64,000 nucleotides of DNA from Bisporella sp. PMI_857. Lineage: Eukaryota > Ascomycota > Leotiomycetes > Helotiales > Helotiaceae. This document shows positions 32,115 to 42,571 of the stretch, in pieces (position 1 is the first letter of the stretch; each line of letters opens with the position of its first letter). The notes under the pieces were generated by a model. That model did no database searches, was not told where the DNA came from, and saw only the letters and a list, made by a program, of their open reading frames with translations. The stretch is taken from the NCBI GenBank assembly GCA_021307315.1, contig JAJSPD010000022.1, positions 124,001 to 188,000 on the forward strand, read 5' to 3'. Both the position numbers and the translations under genes were made by a program.

Positions 32115-33113
32115 CTACTCCTCGTCCGGCAATCCCACAAGCTTGAGCGAGTCGCTCCACAACCTCTTCGCCTTCTCCACTTCATAGGCGTGCGGAGAAT
32201 ACCCAGGCGCAGAAAATTTGTCATCCCCTTCCGCATACGGCTCTGCCACCGCGCAGTTGACGAGGTACTTGCCGCCCTCATGTTCCCATGCCTTGCCGAC
32301 GGCCGCCCACACCGATGTTGCGGCACCCTGCTCAACGTCCTTCATGGTGGGGTACAAGAACTCCATCCCCTTGAAGGCGTCCGGGGGCATGTGCTGGGTC
32401 AGCCCCGTCTGGACAAGGCCGGGATGGACGCTCGTGGAGTGTAGGTGGCGCGAGCCATAGCGGCGCTCAATCTCGTTGGCCATGTAAATGTTGGCCGTCT
32501 TGGATTGGCCGTAGGCCACAATGGGGTCATAGTCGCCTCTCTGGAAGTCGTAGTTGTCGGGGTTATTGATCCCGTGGACGTTGTGGGCCGAGGAAGCGAG
32601 ACTGACGACGCGGGACGGGAGCTCGGGGGAGGCGGAAGCGAGGAGAGCGGGTTCCAAGAGCTTGTAGAAGAGGAAATGCGAGAGGTGGTTCGTGCCGAAC
32701 TGGAGTTCGTGGCCATCGGCGGTTAGGCGGAGGTCGGGGATGGCCATGATGCCGGCATTGCTCACGAGGAGGTGAATCTTGGAGGTCTTGGCGAGAATAG
32801 CAGCGGCGGCGACGCGAACGGAAGAAAGGGTTGCCTGGTCCACCTCAATAATCTCCATGCGGGAAGGTTCAAAGATACCAGCGAGGGCGGATTGGGCCTT
32901 GGCGACGTCTCGGGCCGTGAGAAAGAGGGTGGCGCCAGTTGTGGCCAGGGCGCGAGTGGTTTCGATGCCGATGCCGGAAGACGTACCGGTGATGACAATG
33001 ACCTCGCCCTTGAGCTTGCCTTCAACGCCCTCATCCTTGATGATTTGCAGGGCCGTCGGGCGCGCGTCTCCAGGGCCGTTTGGCTTAGCGTGGGCTTCAG
33101 CGTAGCGCGACAT
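32115..33113 (-). CDS. Short-chain dehydrogenase, retinol-dehydrogenase/WWOX-like, single exon
   Basis: 332 residues without introns in a GC-rich stretch. VIVITGTSSGIGIETTRALA is the NAD(P)-binding loop, LLVSNAGIMA the central motif, then FGTNHLSHFLFYKLL, SRVVSLASSAH (catalytic Ser) and AYGQSKTANIYMA (Tyr, Lys), followed by SVHPGLVQTGL. The pattern is that of fungal RDH-type SDRs acting on hydrophobic alcohols or ketones. GC content and codon use differ from the AT-rich neighbours, which could reflect selection or a different origin. Its promoter holds a 30-bp motif shared with the promoter region at 39.9 kb. Confidence 0.93.
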   Translation of the reverse strand: MSRYAEAHAKPNGPGDARPTALQIIKDEGVEGKLKGEVIVITGTSSGIGIETTRALATTGATLFLTARDVAKAQSALAGIFEPSRMEIIEVDQATLSSVRVAAAAILAKTSKIHLLVSNAGIMAIPDLRLTADGHELQFGTNHLSHFLFYKLLEPALLASASPELPSRVVSLASSAHNVHGINNPDNYDFQRGDYDPIVAYGQSKTANIYMANEIERRYGSRHLHSTSVHPGLVQTGLTQHMPPDAFKGMEFLYPTMKDVEQGAATSVWAAVGKAWEHEGGKYLVNCAVAEPYAEGDDKFSAPGYSPHAYEVEKAKRLWSDSLKLVGLPDEE

Positions 33114-33450
33114 GATTGCGTTGGCGAGGGTTCTGAAAGATGGTGATGAGGAACAAGACTTGCTTAGGTATCACGAGGAGGACTGATGTGATATTAAGGA
33201 GTTGGATTCTGAAGTCGAGTGGAAGCAGGAGGGGAAAGTGGTTCGCTTATGTAGTCAACTCACTTAGGAGTAAGATGTCTCCACGGCGCCGTGGGCTCAT
33301 TGCAGGAGAGCATTACTTGGTAAGACCATGACTTACAAATCACTATACAATTTAGAGACCCTTTCCGGCGATAAGCCAAACCGAAAGCCCATACCGTCCC
33401 TTCATGAATGCTTTCCTCATCCTTTTACCATTCCCATCACTGATCCCTGA

Positions 33451-33481
33451 CTCGCCGTGATGACATTTTTCCCCTTTCGGG
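33451..33481 (-). promoter_or_regulatory. Motif shared with the 39.9-kb promoter region
   Basis: On the minus strand it runs CCGAAAGGGGAAAAATGTCA then TCACGGCGAG, about 340 bp upstream of the SDR start. The copy at 39914-39944 differs at only three positions. The inner TGTCATCA resembles a bZIP half-site. No proof of function. Confidence 0.55.
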
Positions 33482-33842
33482 CTAGTCACTCTCTCCACCT
33501 CGTTTATGGGAATATTTATGAGCCATCTCGACACCTTAAAAGTGGTTTCAAATAAGGCACAGAGAGCGGTATGAACATGTCTGTGGCAGAGCATGTACAC
33601 ACCGGCTTCTTAACAATATAACTTAGACCATATTCCACTTGCACTCCCCAAATATCAACGAAAAGAAGCTGCTAGTCCTGAATTCAATCTTAGCAGACTT
33701 TTACTTGTTCTCCCATTTTAAATTTCTTACTTAATTTTCGACAATGTTCAATCCTGACTATTTATTTCTTTTCTTTTACTTTACTATCTCGACTACTCCG
33801 TAAAAACCCGTTTTAGAGCACCAGATTGCAACCGATATTCTC

Positions 33843-34651
33843 ATGTCGTCGCACTTGACGAGCAAGTCTTTCTCCATCCCAACTGAAGGTTTGCCCCTTC
33901 GCTCAGTCCGCTTTCGAATTCATAGTGGAAGCCTTGTCGGAGCCTCAAGTCTGTTCCCAGATTTCTTTGCTTCGTGACATTTGGAGCTCGCATCACATCA
34001 CTCCGCACTTATCGTTTCTCCTAACTATCGACTTCTCCCTGAACCTTTTGTTGAAGAAATTCTCTGTGACATCGAAGATCTGTGGACGTGGGCGCAGAAA
34101 GATATGGTGGCTTTTGTTGAGGCTCAGACCAAAAGCTCTGTGAGTGTTAATACTGGGCCTCAGCCATCCAGACAAGATAAAGGCTGTCACGGCGTCATAT
34201 CCAATGGTGGATGCTAAGAGTCGCCATTTTAGGGAATCGTATGAGAAACCCATGTTTGGTCTTCCTCAGCTTCCACGTAGCTTGATTGACTATCATCTTG
34301 TAAAGTTGCGCAATGGGGAGATTCCTGCGATTATATCTTCTGATGATAAAGGAGGAAGTTGATGTTTGCGTATGCTCAGCATGGAACTTCAAGGATCATT
34401 TCCCTCACAAAAAGGGTGAACCCTTTCCTTTAGACAGGCTGGAAAATGGCGCTAGATTTCCACGTGGACGTGTATTTCTTTGGCATGGAAAAAGGGATAC
34501 AGTTGTGTCGGTTGAGGGCAGCGTCAAGTTAAAGGAGAAGGTTACGGAGGTAGACCCCGGCTTGAAATTTTGGTTGGCTCTAGAAGAAGGCGACCACGAA
34601 AATTGCGATAGATGGATAGCAGAAGGATTGAAGGATCTTGTGAAGATATAG
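33843..34651 (+). pseudogene. Alpha/beta hydrolase relic without its nucleophile loop
   Basis: Starts MSSHLTSKSFSIPTEGLPLR. After a TGA (Trp position) it reads HSALIVSPNYRLLPE, the usual motif after the oxyanion hole, then DIEDLWTWAQKDM. The segment that should contain GxSxG is gone: the text jumps to LGLSHPDKIKAVTASYPMVD in another frame. The end keeps VFLWHGKRDTVVSVEGS (Asp) and ALEEGDHENC (His). Frame changes at about 34143 and 34360. Dead copy of an HSL-type esterase. Confidence 0.7.
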
Positions 34652-34754
34652 TTGGCATGAGAGAGCCTTACACAGGGACTGAGAACATTAGAATTGGAGT
34701 TCATATCGATAATTTAGCTCATGATTGTTATCGATTCAATATTCTGCAGACTAA

Positions 34755-35463
34755 TGTTTAAATACAGTGTCCTCCAAGTAGTCAAAAAAATGCAGACGAA
34801 TGGCGTAGCTTTTGGACGCCACGGTTTTCGATGGTACCTACTGCAAATCATCATTGGTTTGTTACGCCGCCTCACCCTAGTGCGCGCTACTGTATCTCCG
34901 GAAAGGCATCAGTGAACGGGTTTCCAAAGCATAAAGTATGCGTCTGGTGAAGAGTGGGATACTACGTGTATCGTTGAAAGGCATTGAAGGAAGCAGAGAT
35001 AGATGTTTGGGGATGTTTCCATGGTCGCACAAAATGCCCAGGTATTTTCTGGGAGAAGGATTAGGGGTCGATTAATAAGGATTCTTACCAAGCGCATATG
35101 GTCTATTATTCACGGATATAATGAGGTAATGAAGAGACAAGGAATAGAGCCGGTTTTGATGCAAAATGGAGCCCCTGGCCACGCAGTAGCTGATACACGA
35201 GAGGACTTAAGAGAAAGAGGGATGACAGTGCTTTTTTGTCCTCATTTCCCCCCAGATCTAAAGCCTATTGAAAGAGTCTGGCATATTATGAAGAATTACC
35301 TGCAAGATCACTACCTAGAGACCACTAGTTATGATATTTTGCGTAGAGCAGTCAAGGTTTATTGGAGAAAGTGGGGGGATTTGAGTTTCGGGCAGTGACT
35401 CAGAGTATGAAGGAACCCTGCCAGGCTGTAATTGATGCTGATGGTCTCTTTACTAAGTACTAA
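34755..35463 (+). pseudogene. Tc1/mariner-type transposase, C-terminal relic
   Basis: A frame at 35003-35398 gives VLMQNGAPGHAVADTREDLR (D of the DDE/D triad region is changed: usual QDGAPGHA), FPPDLKPIERVWHIMKNYL and DILRRAVKVYWRKWG. The end continues as MKEPCQAVIDADGLFTKY-stop. Earlier parts (ARYCISGKASVNGF, EIDVWGCFHGR, CPGIFWEKD) lie in other frames with stops such as TGG to TAG. Typical decayed fungal Tc1 copy. Confidence 0.85.
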
Positions 35464-35716
35464 TTACTATTAAATCAAGAGGTCTTTACTATTTTATATG
35501 CGAAACCCCTTTATTCTAATAATATTTTCCTGATTTGGGTAAGCTTTGTTGATTGCAGTGGCTCACCACTACTTTCCCCTTGTCATCTTCGTGTTCTCCT
35601 TTCTTGTGCATTGCCGCAACGTAGATCATTCCAATGACTCATTTGAACTAACTTTAATGTGGGACACAGCCAAAGTAACGCGAATTACCCCGCGACCCAC
35701 GGACCACATGGATGAT

Positions 35717-35870
35717 TATCCCTTTGAGCGCCAGAGCGTTCGGTCCCTGTAAAATGGCCCCAGTTTTCAAAATACAGCTTTTTTATTGACCGGGCTAAAA
35801 TACCATTGGCTGAAATGTGATAATTAGGCGAGTGTTTATGCACCTCAACGCTCTGGCGCTCAAAGGGATA
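35717..35870. mobile_element. 150-bp MITE with TA target duplication
   Basis: Left end TCCCTTTGAGCGCCAGAGCG and its inverted copy at the right end (CTCTGGCGCTCAAAGGGA) bound a non-coding core. TA dinucleotides flank both sides, as for Tc1-mariner elements. Confidence 0.85.
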
Positions 35871-36521
35871 GCTCTTGTATGTAGATTAGAACTTAGAACA
35901 ATCAAGAGCAAGTCAACCACCTACAACGAGCATACTAGCACTGCGCAGAGATCGCGGTGCTACGTGCCCCGTAGGTACCGACTTGAGCAATTGCAAGTTA
36001 TCAAAACCAAGAAGTATCACTCAGAAAGTGATACAAACAGTAGCTCAATGTCAGAAAAGTCGGTAAACGCGGTCAATGCGTAAAGCTAATCCGGGAAGAT
36101 AAAGGGCGGTAACCGGGAATCAGTAAAAACACGAATAATACGCGGTATCATGTGCCAGACTATATACTTTCACGTACACTTGACTGGCTACCAGTAAACT
36201 AGATAGCACATCTTCCTTTCAGGGAATTGTCTAGACTCTGCCAAGACGGCCTAGTTACTTTGATACGAGTCACACTGTCTCAGGAATCCGCTCTGGTCGC
36301 AAAATTGCTGGCTTTCATTCCCAAATGTTGCTACGCGGAAAGTTTTATCCTTCTACCCAGCGATTGTGAGCCACACCAGCCTATAAATAAACCCCGATTG
36401 CCCTCTCGACGCTACTACAATCACCGATTGTTTTACCTCTGTATCTCACAAAGAGCCGACTGTTTTAACTGTTCTCAGATTGTTAGACTCTACCTCATCA
36501 AGCTTCGTCGAAGATATACTA
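35871..36521. other. Intergenic / promoter of the GST gene
   Basis: No repeat or gene recognised; pyrimidine-rich text before 36522 is probably the 5' UTR. Confidence 0.4.
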
Positions 36522-37367
36522 ATGGCGTCTCCGGATTCAAAACGTCAAATGCCCGCCAAAGGTGCCTCTTATGAGCTCATCTACTGGCCTGGAATCCCCG
36601 GACGCGGTGAACATATTCGTCTCGCCCTCGAGGAAGCCGGCGCCGAATATATCGACCATTCGTTGGACAATAACTACGCAATGGCCTATATGGCACAGAT
36701 CAAGAAGAACATAGGCGATGGGCTGAACCCTCCTCCTTTTGCGCCGCCGATCCTGAAGCAAGGCGACTTGCTCATTTATCAGACACCGAACATCCTGCTC
36801 TACTTGGGGCCGAGGCTCGGCTTAGCACCCAGGTTTGAGGAGGACAGTGATGGAATCTATCATATCAACCAGCTCGCTCTGACAGCGCTGGACGGGCTCA
36901 GTAACGAGGCACATGATACACATCATCCTGTTTCAATGCTATTATACTATGAGGATCAGAAGGAGGAGAGCAAGCGCAAAGCTGAGGATTATATCGCAAA
37001 CAGGCTGCCAAAATTCCTTGGGTACTTTGAAAGAGTGCTGAGGGGCGAGGCGAGCGGTGAAGGGCCTTGGCTCTATGGTGGGCAGCTGACATATGCCGAC
37101 TTGGTCCTTTACCAGGTGAGTTACAGATGTGGTCCCTAACTTCGCGTCGACTGATGGGCTAAATTTTTGCAGTGTCTTGATGGCGTCATGTTTGCTTTCC
37201 CAAAGGCTTTGACGCGCATGGAAAAGAGTGGCGAGTTCGATGGCGTCTTTGGGCTTTACAAAGCCGTCCAGGAGCGACCTAACATCAAGGAGTATCTGGC
37301 AAGCGACAGAAGGCAGAAGTACTCCCTGGGCATCTACCGCCACTATCCAGAGCTTGATGAACAGTAG
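36522..37367 (+). CDS. Glutathione S-transferase-like protein, two exons
   Basis: Exons 36522-37115 and 37173-37367 join in phase 0 to 262 residues. The N-terminal thioredoxin fold begins YELIYWPGIPGRGEHIRLAL, with the Tyr/GRGE pattern of mu/pi/sigma-like GSTs, and LIYQTPNILLYLG supplies the glutathione-binding turn. The C-terminal helical domain has WLYGGQLTYADLVLYQ, the usual x-ADL N-capping box. Likely cytosolic detoxification or a biosynthetic conjugation step. Splice site CAG/gtgagt ... ttgcag is standard. Confidence 0.9.
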
Positions 37368-38058
37368 AGCACGAACTTGTAAGGCGATAAACAAAATTTC
37401 ATCAAGTAACTATAAAAGCCTAACGATAGTATTGCAATACAATCATCAAAGTTGCTACAGCCGGCTTTCATCTTTTGGCATATCATTGTGCTTTCTGAGC
37501 TACATGCTGCGGCTTGAATAATAACTTTTTGCGTATCAGAGCGTGGGTCATTGCAAGTTCTTCCCATCATAGCCAGAGTCTTGTGGGATGAATTGGTTAA
37601 TATAAAGTGGTCAAATGAATCGTACATTGATGTCTCTCTGCCTAAAAAACTTTTCTTTTTCTTTTTCGTTTTTACATCCTTCTCGTCCATTGAACTCTAT
37701 TCAGAAACTACAAAAACCTGCCTTGATCGTGGTCCAGAGTGCAATGCAGTGGATGCTTTCTCCCATTGGCGATGCTGGCTAAACTCAACTCTTATTATAT
37801 CATTGTAAGTTCGAGTTCAGTCTCCTGTTCAACCCTGCCGAAATATCAAACCACTGTGGAAGGCTTGTGCGAAATTGATATTGGTTGAACAAGACGTTAA
37901 CCGGCATTGGTCCATCGAACCCCTCTCCCCCCAACCTTTTTTTATTCATCCCTTAGATCCTCGTGCATGTAGACTAATACCTCTTTGATAAAAGATGATT
38001 CGGTCATTGCTGATATGGCTTCCTAGTCAACCCTAGGAAAGAGTAAGCACCTTTCGCC
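37368..38058. other. Intergenic, nothing recognised
   Basis: T-rich tracts and no coding frame of note. Confidence 0.4.
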
Positions 38059-38400
38059 ATGACAGACCCTGCTCTTCTCCATGCAACGATTGCATTACTG
38101 TCCATAATCTTGCAATATGAAGCTCCAATATCACGACGCTCAGGCCCCGAACACCTTCGTTATCCGCCTTTTCATCCTGAAGCGGGGAGGAATGAAGTTG
38201 GTTGTGCAATAGGTGGACATCATGGGCCTCGAAATCCGGAGATTCGCCTACGAGACAATGTCAACCTCCGCGGCGAGTCGCCAGCTCTTCGAATCGACGA
38301 AAATTTGTCTTAGCGACAGGTGGAAAGCCGTCCTTGGTGTTAGCGCTATGTGAGGCGGAAGTCCCAGTAGCGACGATGCGGGGTGCAACGTTCTCAGCTA
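38059..38400 (+). pseudogene. Relic of a fungal-specific transcription factor domain
   Basis: MTDPALLHATIALLSIILQY matches the start of the fungal_trans_2 (PF11951/DUF3468) region. After a frame change, GGMKLVVQ-stop-VDIMGLEIRRF resembles the following G-G-M-x-x-V block. Short, frameshifted and without a zinc cluster. Confidence 0.45.
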
Positions 38401-38546
38401 TGGCGTTTTGTGTGTGGTGGTCATAATTGTCCGTCTGTTATCTAAAATTAAGGCACAATCTATGGTCGACAGTACTCTAAGGATAGTTCCTATTGCCCGT
38501 TAGCCGGCCTTCCTTCACTTACTTTAAGACTTATTCGGCATAGCGG

Positions 38547-39650
38547 CTACCTTTTCGATTCAGAGAGGTGCATAGGTTCCTCTCCTCTCATCAGCCTCCA
38601 GCGGTTACTAGATTCAACTAAATCGTCGCATCCCTCCACAGCCCACGACCACTTCGCAAGAAAGCCTGGGGTGGCCTCCCAGCTCCGCATGTCGTACGGT
38701 TCGCCCCAAACAATAAGTCCCTTGCGCCCCGCAGTGACCTCATCGTCGTCACGTCCTGCTGTGAGGGGCAGGGTCCACATGGTTTTGGGGTCGGAGACAG
38801 TGATGGTGAGGGGCGTACCTCGTCGCTTTGGAGGCGGCGTGGCACTCATGAGCTCACCGATGAGGTCTTGTAGCAGCTCCCAGTGGTCGAAGCTTCCTTC
38901 GCGCTTTATAAGATTGTCACGGACGCAGGGAAATGGAATGAGGTTGATCCAGAAGGAGTGCAAGCGGGTTTGCTGAAGGCGAGTCGGGACGAGGGAGAGT
39001 GGAATATTAGGGTTCAGGGGGTAGACCGTTGTGTCGTCACGGTAAGGACCGCTGATGGGACAGGTAGTTGGGGAGGGAGGGCTATCGGTCCAGCCCGTGA
39101 GAAGGGTATTGAGAGTGCGCTTGTTGGAGACGAAGGCGCGGAAGACATTATACTGGACAAGATGGAGGAGGTGATCGGTTGAGAGGGGGAAGATGAAGGA
39201 CGGGGGGGTTAGGGACGTCTGGGCATGAACTGGGGCGGTGGGCGGTGGCCCTCGAAGGACTCCGGCGCGTTCGGATGTGAATAGTGATGTACTGATGTGA
39301 GTGTGAGGTGGTCGAGGGGAAATATACGTGGCGGTTGCGCCTTTCGATGCTGGCGAGGCGTCTTGGGAGGGAAAATCATCTGGCTCGTCGACGCGCCAGC
39401 GCTTGACTTGGAACGGGCGCGACGTCTGAACAGGCCCGGGGTCTTGCTCCCTAATCCGCAGTCCTTCAAATATTATGAGCTCAGCAGGGGATGAGGCATT
39501 GAGGGAAGACTCACGGTGTGCTCTTTGGTTCTTCCTGTTTTGAACCTTCCTGCGCTGCTTGTTGGCCTTGGCCTCAGCGTCGACGTGGTTGGGGTGATCG
39601 CCCTCACCCAGGGCTGAAGAAAGCGGAGTTACGGAGTGTTCCATTATCAT
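38547..39650 (-). CDS. bZIP/DUF3425 transcription factor, two exons
   Basis: Exons 39650-39515 and 39463-38547 join to 350 residues; the 51-bp intron is a multiple of three, so the unspliced frame stays open (367 residues), but splicing restores the basic region QRRKVQNRKNQRAHR-LRIRE. A second ATG lies two codons in (MIMEHS). The C-terminal DUF3425 block contains LIPFPCVRDNLIKREGSFDH and a WSWAVEGCDDLVESSNRWR end. Nuclear regulator; second of this class in the window (see 29116). It is divergent from the NTF2-like gene at 40248, and their shared promoter holds the motif also seen before the SDR. Confidence 0.88.
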   Translation of the reverse strand: MIMEHSVTPLSSALGEGDHPNHVDAEAKANKQRRKVQNRKNQRAHRESSLNASSPAELIIFEGLRIREQDPGPVQTSRPFQVKRWRVDEPDDFPSQDASPASKGATATYISPRPPHTHISTSLFTSERAGVLRGPPPTAPVHAQTSLTPPSFIFPLSTDHLLHLVQYNVFRAFVSNKRTLNTLLTGWTDSPPSPTTCPISGPYRDDTTVYPLNPNIPLSLVPTRLQQTRLHSFWINLIPFPCVRDNLIKREGSFDHWELLQDLIGELMSATPPPKRRGTPLTITVSDPKTMWTLPLTAGRDDDEVTAGRKGLIVWGEPYDMRSWEATPGFLAKWSWAVEGCDDLVESSNRWRLMRGEEPMHLSESKR

Positions 39651-39829
39651 GAGTTACCGAACATCCTGTTCCGTGTCGCTGTTGTCGAAACGTAGTGGTA
39701 AGTAGTAAAATCGACCGGGTATGGTCTTCGGAGTTGAAATGTGTCGTGCACTGAACAACGTCAATCAACATGAGCTAGACAAGGGCACGCACCATGGGTG
39801 AACCCCACCACGTGGGCTAGGCTGAAGAA

Positions 39830-39944
39830 GGAGAAAATGTCATCGAGCTGAGCTAGGATAAAACCACGGGAGCTCCGGACCCGTTGTTCAACTTTAGTGA
39901 TAGAGACACTAGGCCGAAATGGGAGAAAATGTCATCACGGTGAG
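39830..39944 (+). promoter_or_regulatory. Two direct copies of a GGAGAAAATGTCATC motif
   Basis: GGAGAAAATGTCATC occurs at 39830-39844 and again within 39914-39944, where it is embedded in CCGAAATGGGAGAAAATGTC followed by ATCACGGTGAG. The longer form recurs inverted at 33451-33480. The copies lie 180-295 bp before the bZIP start and 300-420 bp before the NTF2-like start. Confidence 0.6.
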
Positions 39945-40247
39945 CGATAGATCTGCGAGGGAATAGTGAATAGTAGTACACGAGATCATCTTGATTGATC
40001 TTGTCCGCGAAGAATCATTCAAAGGACGGCATTAACTTATGGATTTACTCCTATCGCCGGGAAGGACTATGGGTCTAAGCAAGACGGGGGACGAAGTTGA
40101 TGTGGGATGGTAATAATGTCGTTCCGCGTGGAACATAAATAGGCGGTAATCCCAACCTGATATGCAATCACTGCTCTCTTTTTCTGCTACACCACTGTTT
40201 TCAACTCCTACCTGACTTTCCAAAGAATCCCATCAACTCGCTTCATC

Positions 40248-40712
40248 ATGGCCTCAAGTCCTTCCTCGACGAACCTTAGAGAGCGCATTGAGGCTACAGC
40301 CCGAGCCTTCTTGTCAGCGTACGAAGAGGGCGGGGCTCAGGACGACGCCTCCATCATCAACCGCGATGTTACAGCAGACTGCACCCGGTACCTGCTTCCC
40401 GCGTCCGTGCCCCAGGCCTTTGGCCTACCGGCAGACTTCTTTTTCGACACGACGAAGTATCAGGAGACTTTTGCGAAGGATATCAAGGTGATGAAATTCA
40501 GAAACAACATCATTGCGAATTTAATCATCGATACTCAGGCCCGCCGGGCCGCTTTCACGTCTATCGCAGACGTGCACCCTAACAGCGGAGAGTCGTACCC
40601 CGCTGAGCTCGCTTGGTTCTTGTACTTCAACGAAGATGGGTCTAAAGTCAAGAAGGTGGTTGAGTTCTGCGACAAGGACGCAATCTTAAAGATGGCAAAC
40701 ACGGCTGCCTAG
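40248..40712 (+). CDS. NTF2/SnoaL-like small protein, single exon
   Basis: 154 residues. Pattern: LRERIEATARAFLSAYEEGG, then DVTADCTRYLLPAS, a central KYQETFAKDIKVMKFRN, RRAAFTSIADV and ELAWFLYFNEDGSKVKKVVE. This is the cone-shaped NTF2-like fold often found as small, cofactor-free enzymes or accessory proteins in fungal polyketide/meroterpenoid clusters. No signal peptide. Its function is unknown. The divergent bZIP gene may regulate it. Confidence 0.75.
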   Translation: MASSPSSTNLRERIEATARAFLSAYEEGGAQDDASIINRDVTADCTRYLLPASVPQAFGLPADFFFDTTKYQETFAKDIKVMKFRNNIIANLIIDTQARRAAFTSIADVHPNSGESYPAELAWFLYFNEDGSKVKKVVEFCDKDAILKMANTAA

Positions 40713-41032
40713 TTCTGGTCTGCAGCGTACAGAGTTCGAAGGGAATCTAGACGGGTCTTTGTTCAATATAAACCCAAGATACAGGAGTGTGTGTGTATGA
40801 AATCATTTACCCTGACCCCTCGCGAGTTGGTTTACTTAACTAGTCCAAAATACGAATTCGTACCAGTCTAGTGGGTTGTGGTTTATAATCCAACTTGGTG
40901 AACAATATGCAGGCTACAATCACTATATATATCCGTGTACGTACATGTAGAGTGTTCCACTTCCTGAAAACGAACTTAGAGCCTCGTCAAGGCCCACCGT
41001 GGCCTAATTGCCGTTCCCATTGTTAGGCAGAT
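40713..41032. other. Intergenic
   Basis: 3' flank of the NTF2-like gene; nothing recognised. Confidence 0.4.
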
Positions 41033-41351
41033 GACCAGGTAGGCTCAAGTTCCCCCACCAGGTATGTTTTCGCTTAATAAATAACATACCTGACGAGGCA
41101 ATTTACAGGCTATGTTACAGGGTTTAACCCAATAAGTAGCACTATAACATGCAAAATTTACAGGCTATATTACAGGGCTTAACCTTATAAGTAGCGCTGA
41201 ACTTAAGTTTGTACTATAAAATAAAATAATAAAATTCAATAATAGTTTGTTATTGACTAGTGATAGACCAGTTAATAGTACATTTGCCTTACCAGGTACG
41301 TTTTTATTAGGCGAAAACATCCTAGTGGGGAACTTGACCTACCTGGTGGTC
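41033..41351. mobile_element. MITE-like element with ~70-bp inverted ends and internal tandem repeat
   Basis: The left arm (41033-41103: GACCAGGTAGGCTCAAGTTC onward) is matched by the inverted right arm (41282-41351), including AGGTATGTTTTCGC and the AACATACCTG region. Between them, a ~54-bp unit beginning AATTTACAGGCTATRTTACA is present twice in tandem (about 41100-41207). No coding. Confidence 0.75.
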
Positions 41352-42571
41352 GGGTACCAATACCCTGACCCCCGGAGTCAGGGGTGTCGATACACCACAT
41401 CATGGTCTACGTCTAAGTTTTTTAGTCAGCGGTTTTCCCCACCAAAACACCAAACACCACCCCAAATAATTATTTTTACGGACGTAAAAGCAACGCAGCG
41501 CATCAATACGGACCCGTAAACTTCCTTTTCTGTAAATTTCTCTTTTGTGCAGTCTACTTTTTTATTATACAATTCAGCTAATACCTAGTGATGCTTAGCA
41601 ATTTGTTGCATGTGTGGTACAGTGGGTGCTTTGTGCGATTTATAGGCGCTTCAGCTACAAGTACAGGCCAGAAATGCAAATGTCGGAATACCTACCACGT
41701 AGCAAAAGGCGTAGTAGCTGTGACTACGCTCTTGCTGGTGTGGTTTTAATATTCGTTGATTCATTCTAAGATACGGCCTATTGCCAGGTAGATATATAGA
41801 TGGTAGAGGACCCACAATCCTCGTGATATGGAACACTTGAAGCTATGTACATGCATTCCAACACTTATAAAGACATGGGCTACCCTTTCCAACGGCATTC
41901 ATAACCAAGGAAGAATAAAATTTGCGCGTCACAAAATCCAACGCCGTCGCTTTCCAATAGCTCAAGGTTCTCCTCCACAAGGTCTCGCTAGTAGAGTGTA
42001 TTACATATACCGTGTGCGTTGGCCATAGGTACCCCAAAACGAAGGCATCGGGTAAACCTGCGAAGGTGTCCCAGGGAAGATGAATTTCAAAGCATTTTCG
42101 GTATTGTTTTACGTCTTAGAATTCTTTTTGGGCAAAACTTCATTAGTATGTGACGAACTATGGAGTTGAAGAAAGGCATACAATCGTTCAAGACTTCTTG
42201 GTGGCACAAAGTATCAAACCTAGAATGTTTGATTTCTACTATGTTGTTACAACAGAGATAGCACTCAGGTACTAATCCCAGTGCTGTGTTTATCGAACAT
42301 GAGCTCATCTGGCAAGTTCCGAATCGGGAAAAGCGGAAGTGGTCCGGTGCATCGAGTCCTAAGTCGGGGTATCTAGATTACCATTTCTGGCCACCTTCTT
42401 TTGCAGTAAATAGAGGTAGAGGGAATTCTAGTCATCCTCGAATTTGTAACGCAATTCGCAGCAAGTGAGTTCGAACATACGCAGGTAGCTTGTTTTGCTT
42501 AAAATTGTAAAGTTGTTCCCGTGAGTTGAGCTCTACTATCAAGTTGGCATCCTAAAAGGCAATCTTTTTCT
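41352..42571. other. Non-coding stretch
   Basis: 1.2 kb of AT-rich DNA. CCCACAATCC...ACATGCATTCC (41810-41860) weakly resembles the repeat at 28640. No gene recognised. Confidence 0.4.

Noticed and set aside
32190..33146. Several 80-124 codon frames opposite the SDR gene
   Set aside because: Shadows of a GC-rich coding exon.
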